Assembly: GCA_023954415.1 (NCBI GenBank)
Contig: JAMLIB010000004.1
Span: 248,001-312,000, forward strand
DNA length: 64,000 nt
DNA from: Trueperaceae bacterium
Lineage (GTDB): Bacteria > Deinococcota > Deinococci > Deinococcales > Trueperaceae
Direction: 5' to 3'
Position numbers and translations under genes: made by a program. The notes under the pieces were generated by a model that saw only the letters and a list, made by a program, of their open reading frames with translations, searched no databases and was not told the origin of the DNA. Below, piece by piece: positions 7,934 to 17,825 of this stretch (the first letter of the stretch is position 1; each line of letters begins with the position of its first letter).

Positions 7934-8857
7934 TCACGCGGCCTGCCTCGGCAGGTCCAGGTTCTGATTGTAAGCAGCCTCGTACTTCACGGGGCTGAGG
8001 TAACCGAGTTTCGAATGCAGGCGGCGCTCGTTGAACCACGCCACCCACGCCGTGGTGGCGGTCTCGATCTCCTGCCGGGAGGTCCACGCCCGGCCGCCGG
8101 GGCGGATGAGCTCCGCCTTGTAGAGCCCGATGGTGCTCTCGATTAGCGCGTTGTCGTAGGCGGTGCCGACCCTACCGATGCTGCCGGCCATGCCGTGATC
8201 GAGCAGCTTCTGGCTGAAGGCCAAGCTGGTGTATTGACTGCCGGCATCGCTGTGAACTATGACGCCCTGCCCGGTGAAGCTGGGGTTCGTGCGCTTCCTG
8301 ATGCTGATGGCTTGATCCAGCGCCTTGGTAACGAGCTGCGCGCCCATGCTGGTGGCCACCGTGAAGCCCAGGATGCGCCGGGAGAACACGTCCTGCAGGA
8401 ACGACACGTACACCGTGCCCTCGCGGCTGGGGACGTAGGTGAAGTCCGACACCCACACCGTGTCGGGCGCCTCCAGGCTCCAGTTGCGCTGCACCAGGTC
8501 AGGCGCGCGGGCAGCGCCTACCTCCGGGTAGGTGGTGCGCACGCGCTTCAGGCGCGTGGCGCCCCTGAGGCCGGCTGAGCGCATGATGCGCGCCACCTGG
8601 TCGCGGCCCGCTGCCACGCGCCTGTGCCTGAGTTCCTGCCACACCTTGCGGACGCCGTAGCACTCGTAGTTGGCGTAGAACACGCACCTGACCTCGGCCA
8701 GCAGCCGCTCATCGGACAGCGATCGAGCCGAGGGCGGTCTCTTCTTGAAGGCGTAGTAGGTGCTGGGGGTGATCTGGTAATCGTGGTCCCTAAGGACACG
8801 GCAAATCGGCTCGACCCCGAACGAAGCCTTGTAGGCATCGATGTACGCGACGATCAC
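7934..8857 (-). CDS. IS3-family transposase OrfB (DDE integrase domain)
   Basis: The 307-residue catalytic half of the IS3 transposase carries an N-terminal HTH_21-like segment (FGVEPICRVLRDHDYQITPS) and the rve integrase core. The DDE triad is intact: D in WVSDFTYV, D in VHSDAGSQYTS and E in NALIESTIGLYK, with the downstream basic residues. GTG at 8857 overlaps the orfA stop as GTGA. The orfB frame is also open further upstream, so the active OrfAB fusion may be made by -1 frameshifting before that point, as in other IS3 elements. Confidence 0.93.
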   Translation of the reverse strand: MIVAYIDAYKASFGVEPICRVLRDHDYQITPSTYYAFKKRPPSARSLSDERLLAEVRCVFYANYECYGVRKVWQELRHRRVAAGRDQVARIMRSAGLRGATRLKRVRTTYPEVGAARAPDLVQRNWSLEAPDTVWVSDFTYVPSREGTVYVSFLQDVFSRRILGFTVATSMGAQLVTKALDQAISIRKRTNPSFTGQGVIVHSDAGSQYTSLAFSQKLLDHGMAGSIGRVGTAYDNALIESTIGLYKAELIRPGGRAWTSRQEIETATTAWVAWFNERRLHSKLGYLSPVKYEAAYNQNLDLPRQAA

Positions 8858-9174
8858 TTCAGTTTGCGGTCGAGCTCCGCGGCGGCGAAAAACGCCGAAG
8901 CGGTCTTGAGAATCTCGTTAGCGCGCTTCAGCTCGGCGTTCTCGCGCCTGAGGCGCTTCAGCTCCTCGTGTTCGCTGCTCGTCACGCCTGCTCGTTCGCC
9001 GGCGTCGACCTCGGCGCGTCTGACCCAGCCGCGCATGGTGTCGATGGGGATGCCTACCAACTCATGAACGCGCCGGAACGAAGCCGTAGCTGACTCCTCG
9101 GGCGCCTCGCCGCGGCGCTCCTTGAAGAGCCTGATCACTCGTTCTCGCGTCTCGGGATCGTACTTGCTCGCCAT
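8854..9174 (-). CDS. IS3-family transposase OrfA (helix-turn-helix / leucine-zipper protein)
   Basis: The 106-residue protein begins MASKYDPETRERVIRLF and carries an HTH (SFRRVHELVGIPIDTMRGWV). A heptad leucine-rich stretch follows (HEELKRLRRENAELKRANEI) that serves for dimer formation in the family. It binds the terminal repeats and regulates transposition. It ends four bases into orfB. Confidence 0.92.
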   Translation of the reverse strand: MASKYDPETRERVIRLFKERRGEAPEESATASFRRVHELVGIPIDTMRGWVRRAEVDAGERAGVTSSEHEELKRLRRENAELKRANEILKTASAFFAAAELDRKLK

Positions 9175-9207
9175 GACCCATTCTCTCCAATCGTGGGAGA
9201 AAAGAGT

Positions 9208-9231
9208 CTCTACCGAACCCAGGACGCTTCA
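9208..9231 (-). repeat. IS3-family element, left terminal inverted repeat (orfA end)
   Basis: This is the reverse complement of the 7901 end, followed by the second CCT copy at 9232-9234. The transposase genes read away from this end. Confidence 0.85.
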
Positions 9232-9659
9232 CCTTGCCCGGACAGGTCTTCAGCGGCACCGTGACCTCCGTGTCGCCCGTCGCTCGCCTCGAGAGCAACA
9301 TCGCGATCTTCGACGTGGTGATCACGCTGCCCAACCCCGATCTCCTGCTGCGCCCCGGCATGACGGCCGAGGCCGAGATAGCCGTCAAGGAGGTCGCCGA
9401 GTCGCTCACCGTCCCGAGCCAAGCCCTCGTCACGGGGCCGCGCGGCAGCTCCATCACGGTCATGACGGAAGGCGGCACGACCGAGAGCCGCCCGGTCGAG
9501 GTCATCGAGACGGTCGGCTTCCAGAGCGTGGTGACCGGCGATTTCACCGGCGCTACCCAGGTCGTCATCCCGAGCGGCGTGGCGGTCGTCGGGCAGGGCC
9601 AGGCGACCGGCGGCCAGGGCGCCACCCAGCTCGGGCTGCCCGGCGCGGCCGGCGGTAAC

Positions 9660-9755
9660 TTCGGCTTCGGCGGGGCCGGGGGCGGCTTCCCCGGTGGCGG
9701 GGGCGGCGGCTTCCCGGGCGGCGGTGGTGGCTTCCCAGGTGGCGGCGGGGGTCAA
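9660..9755 (+). repeat. Glycine-phenylalanine tandem repeats at the 3' end of the macA-like gene
   Basis: Repeated GGCGGCTTCCCnGG-type units encode a tail of GGGFPGGGG repeats after the last beta-barrel segment. The tail is low-complexity and probably disordered; its length may vary between strains. Confidence 0.7.
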
Positions 9756-9757
9756 CG

Positions 9758-10461
<704 letters not shown>

Positions 10462-10465
<4 letters not shown>

Positions 10466-11769
10466 GCTCGCACCAGGGGGCGGCGACCGTTCGGGGCGTC
10501 GCCCGGTCTTCCCGCGCCGGGCAGGGGCGCTCGGCCAGGCACGGGCTCGGCCCGATCCAGGTGTTCCTCATGGCGTGGCGCAGCCTCAGCGGCAACGTCA
10601 TGCGCTCCGTTCTGACGACCCTTGGCATCATCATCGGGGTGGCGTCCGTCGTCGCGCTCACCGCCGTCGGCACGGGCGTGAACGCCGGCGTGGAGCAGAG
10701 CATCACCAACCTCGGCACGAACCTGCTCACGGTGAGCGGCTCCTTCGGTGGCTTCGGCGGCGGTCTCGTGCGCGGCGGTCCGAGGCAGAGCGTGACCGTG
10801 GCGGACGCAGAGGCCATCCGCGACGCCGGCTGGGAGTCGGTGGCCGCCCTGGCCCCCGTCGTGCAGACGAACTCCCAGCTCAAGAACGGCAGCCTCAACG
10901 TCAACGCCACGGTGATCGGCACCTGGCCCGAGTTCGCCGAGGTGCGCAACACGCCCCCAGAGTCGGGCACGTTCTTCAGCCAGGCCGACGTAGACGGGCG
11001 CAACCGCGTCGTCGTCCTCGGCAGCGACATCGCCTCCGAGCTCTTCCCGGACGGCTCGGCGATCGGGGGGACCGTCAAGATCGTGGGCGTCAGCTACACG
11101 GTCCTCGGCATCCTGCCGGACAAGGGCGCAGGCGGCAACAGCACGAACAGCAACGTGCTCATCCCCCTGTCGACCTACCTCCAGCGCGTCGGCCGCTCGT
11201 CGGCGGTGGGCCAGCCGACCGTGCAGAGCGTGTACGTGCAGGCGCGCTCAGCCGACGACCTCAAGACGGCGCAGACCCTCATCAAGAACCTGCTCGACGT
11301 GCGGCACGGCACGCAGGACACCCGCGACTTCCAGGTCCAGAACCAGGGCGACGTGCTGGCCAGCTTCTCCGAGATCACCGGCACCCTGACCCTCTTCCTC
11401 GGCTCCGTTGCCGGCATCAGCCTCCTCGTCGGCGGCATCGGCATCATGAACATCATGCTCGTCTCGGTGACGGAACGCACCAGGGAGATCGGCATCCGCA
11501 AGGCCCTGGGCGCCAAGCCGCGCGACATCCTCGCGCAGTTCCTCACGGAGTCGTCGCTCCTCTCCGTCGGCGGCGGCCTGATCGGCATCGGGCTCGGCCT
11601 CCTGCTGGCCTTCGTCGTGCTGCCGCGCTTCGGCCTGAACGCGGTGGCCACGCCCGGCTCCATGATCGTGGCGTTCGGGTTCTCGGCGTTCGTCGGCGTC
11701 TTCTTCGGCTTCTACCCCGCCAGACGCGCGGCCTCGCTCGATCCGGTCGACGCGCTGAGGTACGAGTGA
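10462..11769 (+). CDS. ABC transporter permease, MacB/FtsX type
   Basis: The 435-residue protein has a MacB periplasmic core between a first membrane helix (SVLTTLGIIIGVASVVALTA, about residue 50) and three C-terminal helices. The FtsX signature NIMLVSVTERTREIGIRKAL lies before the last pair. A basic N-terminal extension of about 30 residues precedes the usual start; a later start is possible. It is the membrane half of the tripartite efflux pump with the preceding ATPase. Substrate cannot be told (family members export antibiotics, lipids or peptides). It overlaps its neighbours by four bases at each end. Confidence 0.94.
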
Positions 11770-13235
11770 TGCCGTCACGCCTGCTCAGGTTCATCCGTGC
11801 CGGCCGCGCCTCGTGGGTGTTCGCCATCTTGACCTGCCTCTCGTTGGCCGCCGTGCCGGCCGCGTTCGCCCAGGGCGCGGCCGCGAGCAGCGAACCCGCC
11901 GGCGCGCAGGGCGCGTCGGAGGGCGCGTCGGAGAGCGCGTCGGAGGGCACGGTGCAGGGCGCGGCGGAGGTCGCCGGCGAGGTCGTCACCTTCGCCAGGG
12001 CGGTCGAGCTCGCGACCGACGCCAGCTCCGTGCGCACGGCCGAGGCGCAGCTCGAGCTGGCCAACCTGTCGCTCCAGTCGGCCCTCTACCCAGTGTCGGC
12101 GACGGCCACCGGCGGCCTTAGCACCAACACCGACTTCACGGGCGACGGCACGACCCTCGGCCTCGACGTCTCGGTCAACGCCAGCCTGAGGTTGGGGTGG
12201 GGCTCGTCCGGCGACTCCATCGCGGCCGCCAGGCGCACGGTCGAGGCGGCGGAGGCGGCCGTGCTGAGCGCGACCTCCGACGCCGTCCAGCAGGCCGTGC
12301 GCCTGTACTCCGACGCCCTGGCCGCCGTCGACGCGCGCGACGTGGCGCGGCTCCAGGTGGACGTGGCCAAGCTCCAGGCCGACGCCGCCCACGCGCGCCG
12401 GGCGGCCGGCGCCGTGCTGCCGTCGGACGTCACACAGGCCGACCTGACTCTGAAGAGCGCCGAGCTCGACCTGAGCGCGGCGGAAGCGACGCTGGCGGCG
12501 GCCTACACCGACCTCTCGATCGCGCTCGGCGTGAGCGTGAGCGGCGTGGCGAGCGAGGTGCCCGACGCGCAGGAGCCCGCCGTGGACGACCTCGTCGCGG
12601 CCGTGGCCGCGCGCGACGACGTGCGCGCCGCCCAGCGCGACCTCGCGTCGGCCGCGGACGCCGTGGACCAGGCGGTCAGGGCGAGCGGCGTGAACGTCTC
12701 CGCTAACGCCTCCGTCTCCGCCACCTCCGGCGCCACGTCGCTGAGCCTCGGCGCCTCGCTCGACTCGCGCGATCAGACGCCCTCCCTCACCAGCCGCCTC
12801 GCCACCTCTACCGGCGGCTCCAGCACCGGCGGCGCGGCGTGGCGGGCGAGCCTCGGCGTGAGCGCCAGCGTGCCTCTCGGCCCGCCGGACACGCGCGTAG
12901 CGTCGGCCGAGCTGAGCTACGCCCAGGCGCAGGCCAAGCTCGAGCAGACGATCGCGAGCGCGAACGTGGAGGTAGGGGCCCTGCGGGTCCAGGTCGAGGC
13001 GGACGCGGCCAAAGTGCAGGTGGCCGAGGCCCGCTCGGCGCTGGCCGGCGACGCCAGCGCCGCCGCCGACGTGCGCTACGGCCTTGGCGTCGTCGGCCAA
13101 GTCGAGGTCGTCCAGGCGCGCATCGCTAGCTTGCAGGCTGACGGTCAACTCAGGAGCGCACGCTTCACTCACTTGCTCGACCTCATGGCGCTCGCTAGGG
13201 CCCTGGGTCGTCCTGCCACGGAGGTCATCAGATGA
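11769..13235 (+). CDS. TolC-family outer-membrane efflux protein (first of two)
   Basis: The 488-residue protein starts with a signal peptide (FAILTCLSLAAVPAAFAQG), then a low-complexity GASEGASE linker, then long alanine-rich alpha-helical hairpins typical of the TolC/OEP barrel-tunnel proteins. The two OEP repeats fall roughly at residues 75-270 and 290-480. ATG at 11769 overlaps the permease stop by one base (TGATG). It presumably forms or assists the outer channel of the pump encoded upstream. A Gram-negative type envelope is implied. Confidence 0.85.
   Translation: MPSRLLRFIRAGRASWVFAILTCLSLAAVPAAFAQGAAASSEPAGAQGASEGASESASEGTVQGAAEVAGEVVTFARAVELATDASSVRTAEAQLELANLSLQSALYPVSATATGGLSTNTDFTGDGTTLGLDVSVNASLRLGWGSSGDSIAAARRTVEAAEAAVLSATSDAVQQAVRLYSDALAAVDARDVARLQVDVAKLQADAAHARRAAGAVLPSDVTQADLTLKSAELDLSAAEATLAAAYTDLSIALGVSVSGVASEVPDAQEPAVDDLVAAVAARDDVRAAQRDLASAADAVDQAVRASGVNVSANASVSATSGATSLSLGASLDSRDQTPSLTSRLATSTGGSSTGGAAWRASLGVSASVPLGPPDTRVASAELSYAQAQAKLEQTIASANVEVGALRVQVEADAAKVQVAEARSALAGDASAAADVRYGLGVVGQVEVVQARIASLQADGQLRSARFTHLLDLMALARALGRPATEVIR
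11911..11946 (+). repeat. Three 12-bp tandem repeats in the tolC-like gene
   Basis: The unit GCGCGTCGGAGR occurs three times in a row and encodes GASE repeats in the linker after the signal peptide. Weaker copies follow. Such repeats can expand or shrink in frame. Confidence 0.75.
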
Positions 13236-14272
13236 GGTCAGTTCGCCAGGCGCGGCGGGTCTTCGCGCTCACCCTTACGCTCTTCCTCTCGCTCTTCTCC
13301 CTCCACGCCGGCGCGCAGGCCCCGAACGCCCTCACGCTCGCCACGGCCTTGACCGACGGCAGCGAGGCCGCCACCGGCGTCGTGAGCGCTCGCACGGCGC
13401 TGAGCAAGGCCCAGCGCGACCTGGAAGTGGCGGCCGCGGACCCGAGCACCACCCCCATCGCGCGTGCCTCGGCCGAGCGGACCGTGGCCGGCGCGGAAGG
13501 CGACCTCGCCGTCGCCCTCGCGACCGCCGCGAGCGACGTGGTGAGCGCGTACACGGACGTCCTGCAGGCCGAGACCACGAGAGCGCTTGCCGAGCGTCAG
13601 CTCGACATCCTCACCCGGACGCTCGAGGCCACCAAGGTCCGCTTCGGCGCGGGCGCCGTGACGAGCGTCGACGTCTCCAAGGCGGAGAGCGACGTCGCCG
13701 GCCAGCAGCGCACGCTGCAGGAGGCCGAGACCGACCTCATGTTCGCCAAGGACTCGCTCGCCGCGCTGCTCGGCAAGGACGTCGGCGCCCTCGAGCCCGT
13801 GACGGAGGCCGACCTGCTGCCCGACGCGGACATCGAGGCCGCGAGCGCCAACGCCCTTGACGGCAGCGCCCGCGTGGCGACCGCGAGGCGCAGCCTCGAG
13901 GCGGCGCGCCTGCAACTCGCCGCGGTCGACAACGCGCTGAGTGCCAGGGCGGACATAGACACGGCCAGGACGGCGGTGGGCACGGCGGAGGACACGCTGA
14001 GTGACACCGAGGCCACCGTGACGCGCGACGTCCAGCGCGCGCTTGCCTCCGTGACGGCCGCCAAGAACCGCTACCGCGGCGCGCTCGACTCGGCCGCGGC
14101 CGCGGCCACCGACCTGGCCGCCCAGCAGGTCCGGCTCTCCGCCGGCACGATCTCGGAGCTGGCCTACGCGCAGGCCCAGCTGACCTTGGCGAACTCGCGG
14201 GCGTCGGCCGCCAGCGCGCTCCACGCCCTGCTGTCGGCGCAGTACGCGCTGCTGCTCACGGCGGCGCGCTGA
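13232..14272 (+). CDS. TolC-family outer-membrane efflux protein (second, shorter)
   Basis: The 346-residue protein has a signal peptide (FALTLTLFLSLFSLHAGAQA) and OEP-like helical repeats (ALAERQLDILTRTLEATKV, LAAQQVRLSAGTISELAYAQ). It overlaps the first tolC-like gene by four bases. It is short for a TolC protomer and has no clear beta-strand insert, so it may be a partner subunit or a divergent, partly reduced copy. Confidence 0.8.
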   Translation: MRSVRQARRVFALTLTLFLSLFSLHAGAQAPNALTLATALTDGSEAATGVVSARTALSKAQRDLEVAAADPSTTPIARASAERTVAGAEGDLAVALATAASDVVSAYTDVLQAETTRALAERQLDILTRTLEATKVRFGAGAVTSVDVSKAESDVAGQQRTLQEAETDLMFAKDSLAALLGKDVGALEPVTEADLLPDADIEAASANALDGSARVATARRSLEAARLQLAAVDNALSARADIDTARTAVGTAEDTLSDTEATVTRDVQRALASVTAAKNRYRGALDSAAAAATDLAAQQVRLSAGTISELAYAQAQLTLANSRASAASALHALLSAQYALLLTAAR

Positions 14273-14313
14273 AGGACCGGCGAACCGCGAGAGCCCCGAT
14301 AGCGGCGTCCAGA

Positions 14314-14345
14314 CGACCCCGGCCGGAGACCTTCGGCCGGGGTCG
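14314..14345. terminator. Bidirectional terminator-like hairpin
   Basis: CGACCCCGGCCG at 14314-14325 pairs perfectly with 14334-14345 over an eight-base loop. It sits between the convergent tolC-like and ABC permease genes. It has no long T-run, as is usual at high GC. Confidence 0.7.
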
Positions 14346-14361
14346 CTCTTCGCCGCGATGA

Positions 14362-15345
14362 TCAACTACGGCGCGGGTCGAAGGCGTCCCTGAGCCCGTC
14401 GCCGACGAAGTTGATCGCTATGACCGTGATCATGATCGCCAGGCCGGGGGCGACGGCGAGGAGCGGAGCGGAGAGCGCGAACTGCTGCGCCTGGTTCAGC
14501 ATGTTGCCCCATGTGGGGGTGGGGGGTTGGATGCCAAGCCCGAGGTAGCTGAGCGCGGACTCTGTCAGGAGGGCGCGGCTGGCGATGAGGGGCGCGGCCA
14601 CAAGCAGCGGGCCCTGCACGTTCGGGAGGATGTGTCGGAACAGGATCCGGAAGTTCTTCGCGCCGAGGGCCTTGACGCCCTCGACCTGGTCGCGTTTGCT
14701 CAACGAGATCGTCTCCACCCTGACGATCCGCGCCAGGTCCATCCAGGCGAGCAGACCGATGACCACCACCAGGACCGTGACCGTGGGGCGCATGACCGCG
14801 GCGATGGTCAGCAACAGGAAGATGGCCGGGATGGCCAGCAGCGCGTCGGTCACGCGCATCAGGAGCTGGTCGAGCCAACCGCCGAAGTAGCCGGAGACGA
14901 TCCCGAGCGTCGACGCGGTCAGCAAGGCGATCACCATCGCGGAGAGCGAGACCGGCACGGAGACGCGCCCCGCGTACAGCAGTCGTGCCGCGACGTCCCG
15001 GCCGATCTCGTCCGTGCCGAGCAGGTGCTGGGCCGACGGCGTCATGAGCATCTGACGGGGGTTCGGCTTCACGGCGAGGCTGGCCGGCACGAAGTACGGC
15101 CCGATGACGACGGCCGCCACGATGAGCACGAGCAGCACCACGCCGATCAGGGCCAGGCGGTTCCGCAGGAACGCGCGCAACGCGCGCCGCCCGGGGCGCT
15201 GAGAGCGCTCGCGGCGGCGGTCCGCGCTCGCCGCGGCCTCATCGCTCGGAGCGGAGCCCGGCCCGCCGCTGGCGCCGTTGCCCCCTAGCGCTTGATCGGT
15301 CACGCGCTGGACGGGGTCGGGCTTGGTACGGGCCGAGGGGTTCAT
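14362..15345 (-). CDS. ABC transporter permease, DppC/OppC type
   Basis: The 327-residue inner-membrane protein has an OppC N-terminal helix (LALIGVVLLVLIVAAVVIG), the HLLGTDEIGRDVAARLLYAG segment, and the EAA loop EGVKALGAKNFRILFRHILP that contacts the ATPases. Its first 50 residues are a charged extension. ATG at 15345 overlaps the DppB-type gene by four bases. It pairs with that gene and the binding protein at 17826. No ATPase gene lies in the cluster, so the ATP-binding subunits must be encoded elsewhere or shared. Confidence 0.94.
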   Translation of the reverse strand: MNPSARTKPDPVQRVTDQALGGNGASGGPGSAPSDEAAASADRRRERSQRPGRRALRAFLRNRLALIGVVLLVLIVAAVVIGPYFVPASLAVKPNPRQMLMTPSAQHLLGTDEIGRDVAARLLYAGRVSVPVSLSAMVIALLTASTLGIVSGYFGGWLDQLLMRVTDALLAIPAIFLLLTIAAVMRPTVTVLVVVIGLLAWMDLARIVRVETISLSKRDQVEGVKALGAKNFRILFRHILPNVQGPLLVAAPLIASRALLTESALSYLGLGIQPPTPTWGNMLNQAQQFALSAPLLAVAPGLAIMITVIAINFVGDGLRDAFDPRRS

Positions 15346-16304
15346 CGATACTCTACCCTCGGATCGATGAACGTGTAGACGACGTCGGCGACGATGGTGA
15401 GCAGCGTCACCAGCAGGGCCACGAACACGAGGATCCCCATGAGGACCGGGAAATCGGCCCGCGCCGCGTGGTCGACCATCAGCCTCCCCATGCCGGGCCA
15501 GGCGAAGACCTGCTCGGTGATGAGCGAGCCGCCCATGAGCTGCGGCATGTCGACGGCGATGATCGTCACCACCGGCAGTAGCGAGTTCTTCAGGCCGTGC
15601 TTGAACAGCACGCGCCACTCGCGCAGCCCCTTCGCGCGGGCTGTGCGTATGTAGTCCTGCGAGAGCACCTCGATGAGGCTGCTTCTCACGTAACGCACGT
15701 AGCGGGCGAGCATGGAGAACGCCAGGATGCTCGCCGGCAGGATCAGGTGCCGCGCGATTCCGGCGAGGGTCGGGCCCTCGACGAAGTCGTACATGCCGCC
15801 GGACGGCAGGTAGGGCAGACCGCGTTGCCGCGTCCAGAGCGAGAAGAACACGATCGCGAGGATCCCCGTCCAGAAGGTCGGGGCGGAGAACGAGATGATG
15901 GAGACGGTCGTGATGGCGTAGTCGGCGCTCTTGCCGCGGCGCACCGCGGACAGCACGCCGAGCGGTATCCCCATGACGATGGTCAGCGCGAACGCCGTCC
16001 CCATCAGGATCAGGGTGTTCGGGAAGTGGGTGGCGATCAGGTCCGTGACCTTGCGTCCCGAGACGAGCGACGCCCCGAAGTCGCCCGTGGCGATCTTCGT
16101 CAGCCAATCCGCGAAGCGCACCGCGATCGGCCTGTCGAGGCCGAACTGCTTGGTCAGCCTCTCCAGGTCCGCCGCCGTCACGTTGCCTTGCAGGTAGAAC
16201 GACAGGGGGTTGCCCATGTACTGGAGCAGCACGAAGGTGAAGACGGAGATGATGAGCAGGAGCGGGACTATCGACAGTAGCCGCCTCAACACGTACGTGA
16301 GCAT
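15342..16304 (-). CDS. ABC transporter permease, DppB/OppB type
   Basis: The 320-residue protein has the DppB start (MLTYVLRRLLSIVPLLLIIS), a periplasmic loop with LTKQFGLDRPIAVRFADWL, and the EAA motif RTARAKGLREWRVLFKHGLKN. An AGGAGAGG ribosome site lies eight bases before the ATG. The gene is co-transcribed with the HIBADH-type gene upstream and the DppC-type gene downstream. Substrates of this family include peptides, nickel and varied small nitrogenous compounds. Confidence 0.95.
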   Translation of the reverse strand: MLTYVLRRLLSIVPLLLIISVFTFVLLQYMGNPLSFYLQGNVTAADLERLTKQFGLDRPIAVRFADWLTKIATGDFGASLVSGRKVTDLIATHFPNTLILMGTAFALTIVMGIPLGVLSAVRRGKSADYAITTVSIISFSAPTFWTGILAIVFFSLWTRQRGLPYLPSGGMYDFVEGPTLAGIARHLILPASILAFSMLARYVRYVRSSLIEVLSQDYIRTARAKGLREWRVLFKHGLKNSLLPVVTIIAVDMPQLMGGSLITEQVFAWPGMGRLMVDHAARADFPVLMGILVFVALLVTLLTIVADVVYTFIDPRVEYR

Positions 16305-16342
16305 CGGTATCCCCTCTCCTGCGTCACCGACACAGGGCCGCT

Positions 16343-17287
16343 CTAAGCTGGCTTGACCTGCCTTAGGCCGTCGTCGACCGGAGCCGGGTCCGGCGCGAGC
16401 TGGAGGCCGGCGCCCTCGGCCGTCAGCAGCAGGAGGGTGGCGAAGTCGTCGGCGGTGTGCCCGCGCCCGATGAGGGCCTGCACGGCCTCGCGCGTCGCGG
16501 CCGTCACCGGCATCGGCACGTTCAGCTCCCTGCCGGCCGCGAGACCGAGGTCCAGGTCTTTCCGGAGCAGCGGCGGGGTGAAGGTCGGCTTGAAGTCCAG
16601 GTTGACCAGCGCGGGGGTCTTGTACTTCGTGAACACGGAGCCCATCACGCTGTTGTTGATGAAGTCCAGGAAGGCGCGGCGCTCGATGCCGCCCTTCTCG
16701 GCCAGCACGGTGATCTCGGCCAGCGCCTGGGTCACGACCCCGAGCAGGACGTTGTGCGCGATCTTTACGGTGCGGGCCAGCTCCCCCGTGCCGACGTAAG
16801 TGACGCCCTCGCCCAGCGCCTCGAGGTATGGCAGCGCCCGCTCGAACGCGGACCGGTCGCCGGAGACGGCGACGCTCAGCCGCCCCGCCTTCACGACCTT
16901 GCCGTTGCCGCTCACGGGGGCCGCCAGGAGCTCGGTGCCGACCGTGGAGGCCTTCGCCCTGACCTTGGCCGAGGTCTCCGTGTCTACCGTTGACGAATCG
17001 ATCAGGATCCTCGGAGCCTTGCCGGGGACGGAGAGGACCCCGTCGGGTCCGGTCGTCACGGTCAACAAGGTCGCGGGGTCCGCGACCATCGTGAACACGA
17101 TGTCCCGGTCCGCCAGCTCCGCCACGCGGTCGACGACGGTCGCCCCGTACTCCGTGAGGGGCTCGGCCTTCGACCGCGTGCGGTTGTAGACGGCCACGTC
17201 GAACCCGGCCTTCAGGAGCCGCGCTGCCATGGGGAAGCCCATGTTGCCCGTGCCTATGAAGCCCAACCGGTCTCTGGTGTCACTCAT
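16343..17287 (-). CDS. NAD(P)-dependent oxidoreductase, 3-hydroxyisobutyrate dehydrogenase family
   Basis: The 314-residue beta-hydroxyacid dehydrogenase begins with the Rossmann motif GFIGTGNMGFPMA. It has the substrate motif around LLAAPVSGNGKVVKAG and the catalytic lysine in ARTVKIAHNVLLG. The C-terminal all-alpha domain ends with KDLDLGLAAGRELNVPMPV. It oxidises a 3-hydroxy acid or reduces a semialdehyde; the exact substrate is not evident. It is the first gene of the minus-strand operon with the two permeases. A near-match to the TGGT-N3-ACCA operator lies 60 bases upstream, which suggests control by the FadR-type regulator at 25141. Confidence 0.9.
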   Translation of the reverse strand: MSDTRDRLGFIGTGNMGFPMAARLLKAGFDVAVYNRTRSKAEPLTEYGATVVDRVAELADRDIVFTMVADPATLLTVTTGPDGVLSVPGKAPRILIDSSTVDTETSAKVRAKASTVGTELLAAPVSGNGKVVKAGRLSVAVSGDRSAFERALPYLEALGEGVTYVGTGELARTVKIAHNVLLGVVTQALAEITVLAEKGGIERRAFLDFINNSVMGSVFTKYKTPALVNLDFKPTFTPPLLRKDLDLGLAAGRELNVPMPVTAATREAVQALIGRGHTADDFATLLLLTAEGAGLQLAPDPAPVDDGLRQVKPA

Positions 17288-17347
17288 CGTGGAGTTGCCC
17301 CTCTCGTGGCCGCTGCATGGCGAAGCGCGACCCGCCAGGTTGAATGA

Positions 17348-17358
17348 TGGTCATACCG
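17348..17358. promoter_or_regulatory. Putative FadR/GntR-type operator (one mismatch) before the HIBADH-permease operon
   Basis: TGGTCATACCG matches TGGT-N3-ACCA except for the last base. Its surroundings (ATGATGGTCATACC) are almost the same as the site before the regulator gene at 25054 (ATGATGGTCACACC). Confidence 0.5.
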
Positions 17359-17568
17359 CGCTATGCGTACAAGGGTCCCTTCTCGGGGCGGCCGTCGGCG
17401 ATGGCTGGCATGATTGCACGGGACTCCGCGGGTGTCAACGACGGCGGCGAGGGGCGGATAAACACGGCTAAGACGCGTTTAGTGTGCGAAACGGGCGCCC
17501 GGCGGCCTTGACGCCTCCGACCACCCGTGCTAGCTTGCTGCGCAAGGTGGACAGCGCGCTCCTGCGCC

Positions 17569-17587
17569 ACGGTGGTATAACCACCGT
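17569..17587. promoter_or_regulatory. Putative FadR/GntR-type operator overlapping an extended -10 promoter
   Basis: ACGGTGGT-ATA-ACCACCGT has perfect 8-bp arms and the FCD-GntR core TGGT-N3-ACCA. Within it, TGGTATAAC is an extended -10 element reading toward the binding-protein gene, so a bound repressor would block polymerase. The rest of the 538-base gap 17288-17825 holds the second site at 17348 and no gene that I can support. Confidence 0.6.
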
Positions 17588-17825
17588 ACCGAGATGCTTC
17601 GCGTCACGAGCCGACCCCAGGTCGTGCGGGACGCGCGCAGCACGGGCGCCGGCGGTCTTCGAGGCGCCTCGCGCCCGGCGCGCGGTCGTGAACCGTCCTA
17701 GCACGCTAGTCCGTAGGCAGGGAGGTGCGACGAGTCGGCTGCAAGACCGGAGTTATCGCGAGGGTCCCAATTGCTCGGGCTGGCCGGTTCAGGCCAGCGA
17801 GTCATGACGAGCGTAGAGGAGCTGC

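Larger units (their letters stand above)
7901..9231 (-). mobile_element. Complete IS3-family insertion sequence, 1331 bp
   Basis: The ends are imperfect 24-bp inverted repeats beginning TGAAGCGTCCTGGGTT on both sides (2 mismatches). The flanks are the 3-bp duplication CCT (7898-7900 and 9232-9234). Inside are two minus-strand frames, orfA and orfB, overlapping by four bases, with an intact DDE triad. Ends, duplication and frames are all undamaged, so the insertion is recent and the element may still move. Confidence 0.95.

Noticed and set aside
9660-9755. Repeat block considered as a CRISPR-like array or satellite
   Set aside because: Units are short, unspaced and in frame, coding a Gly-Phe tail of the adaptor protein.
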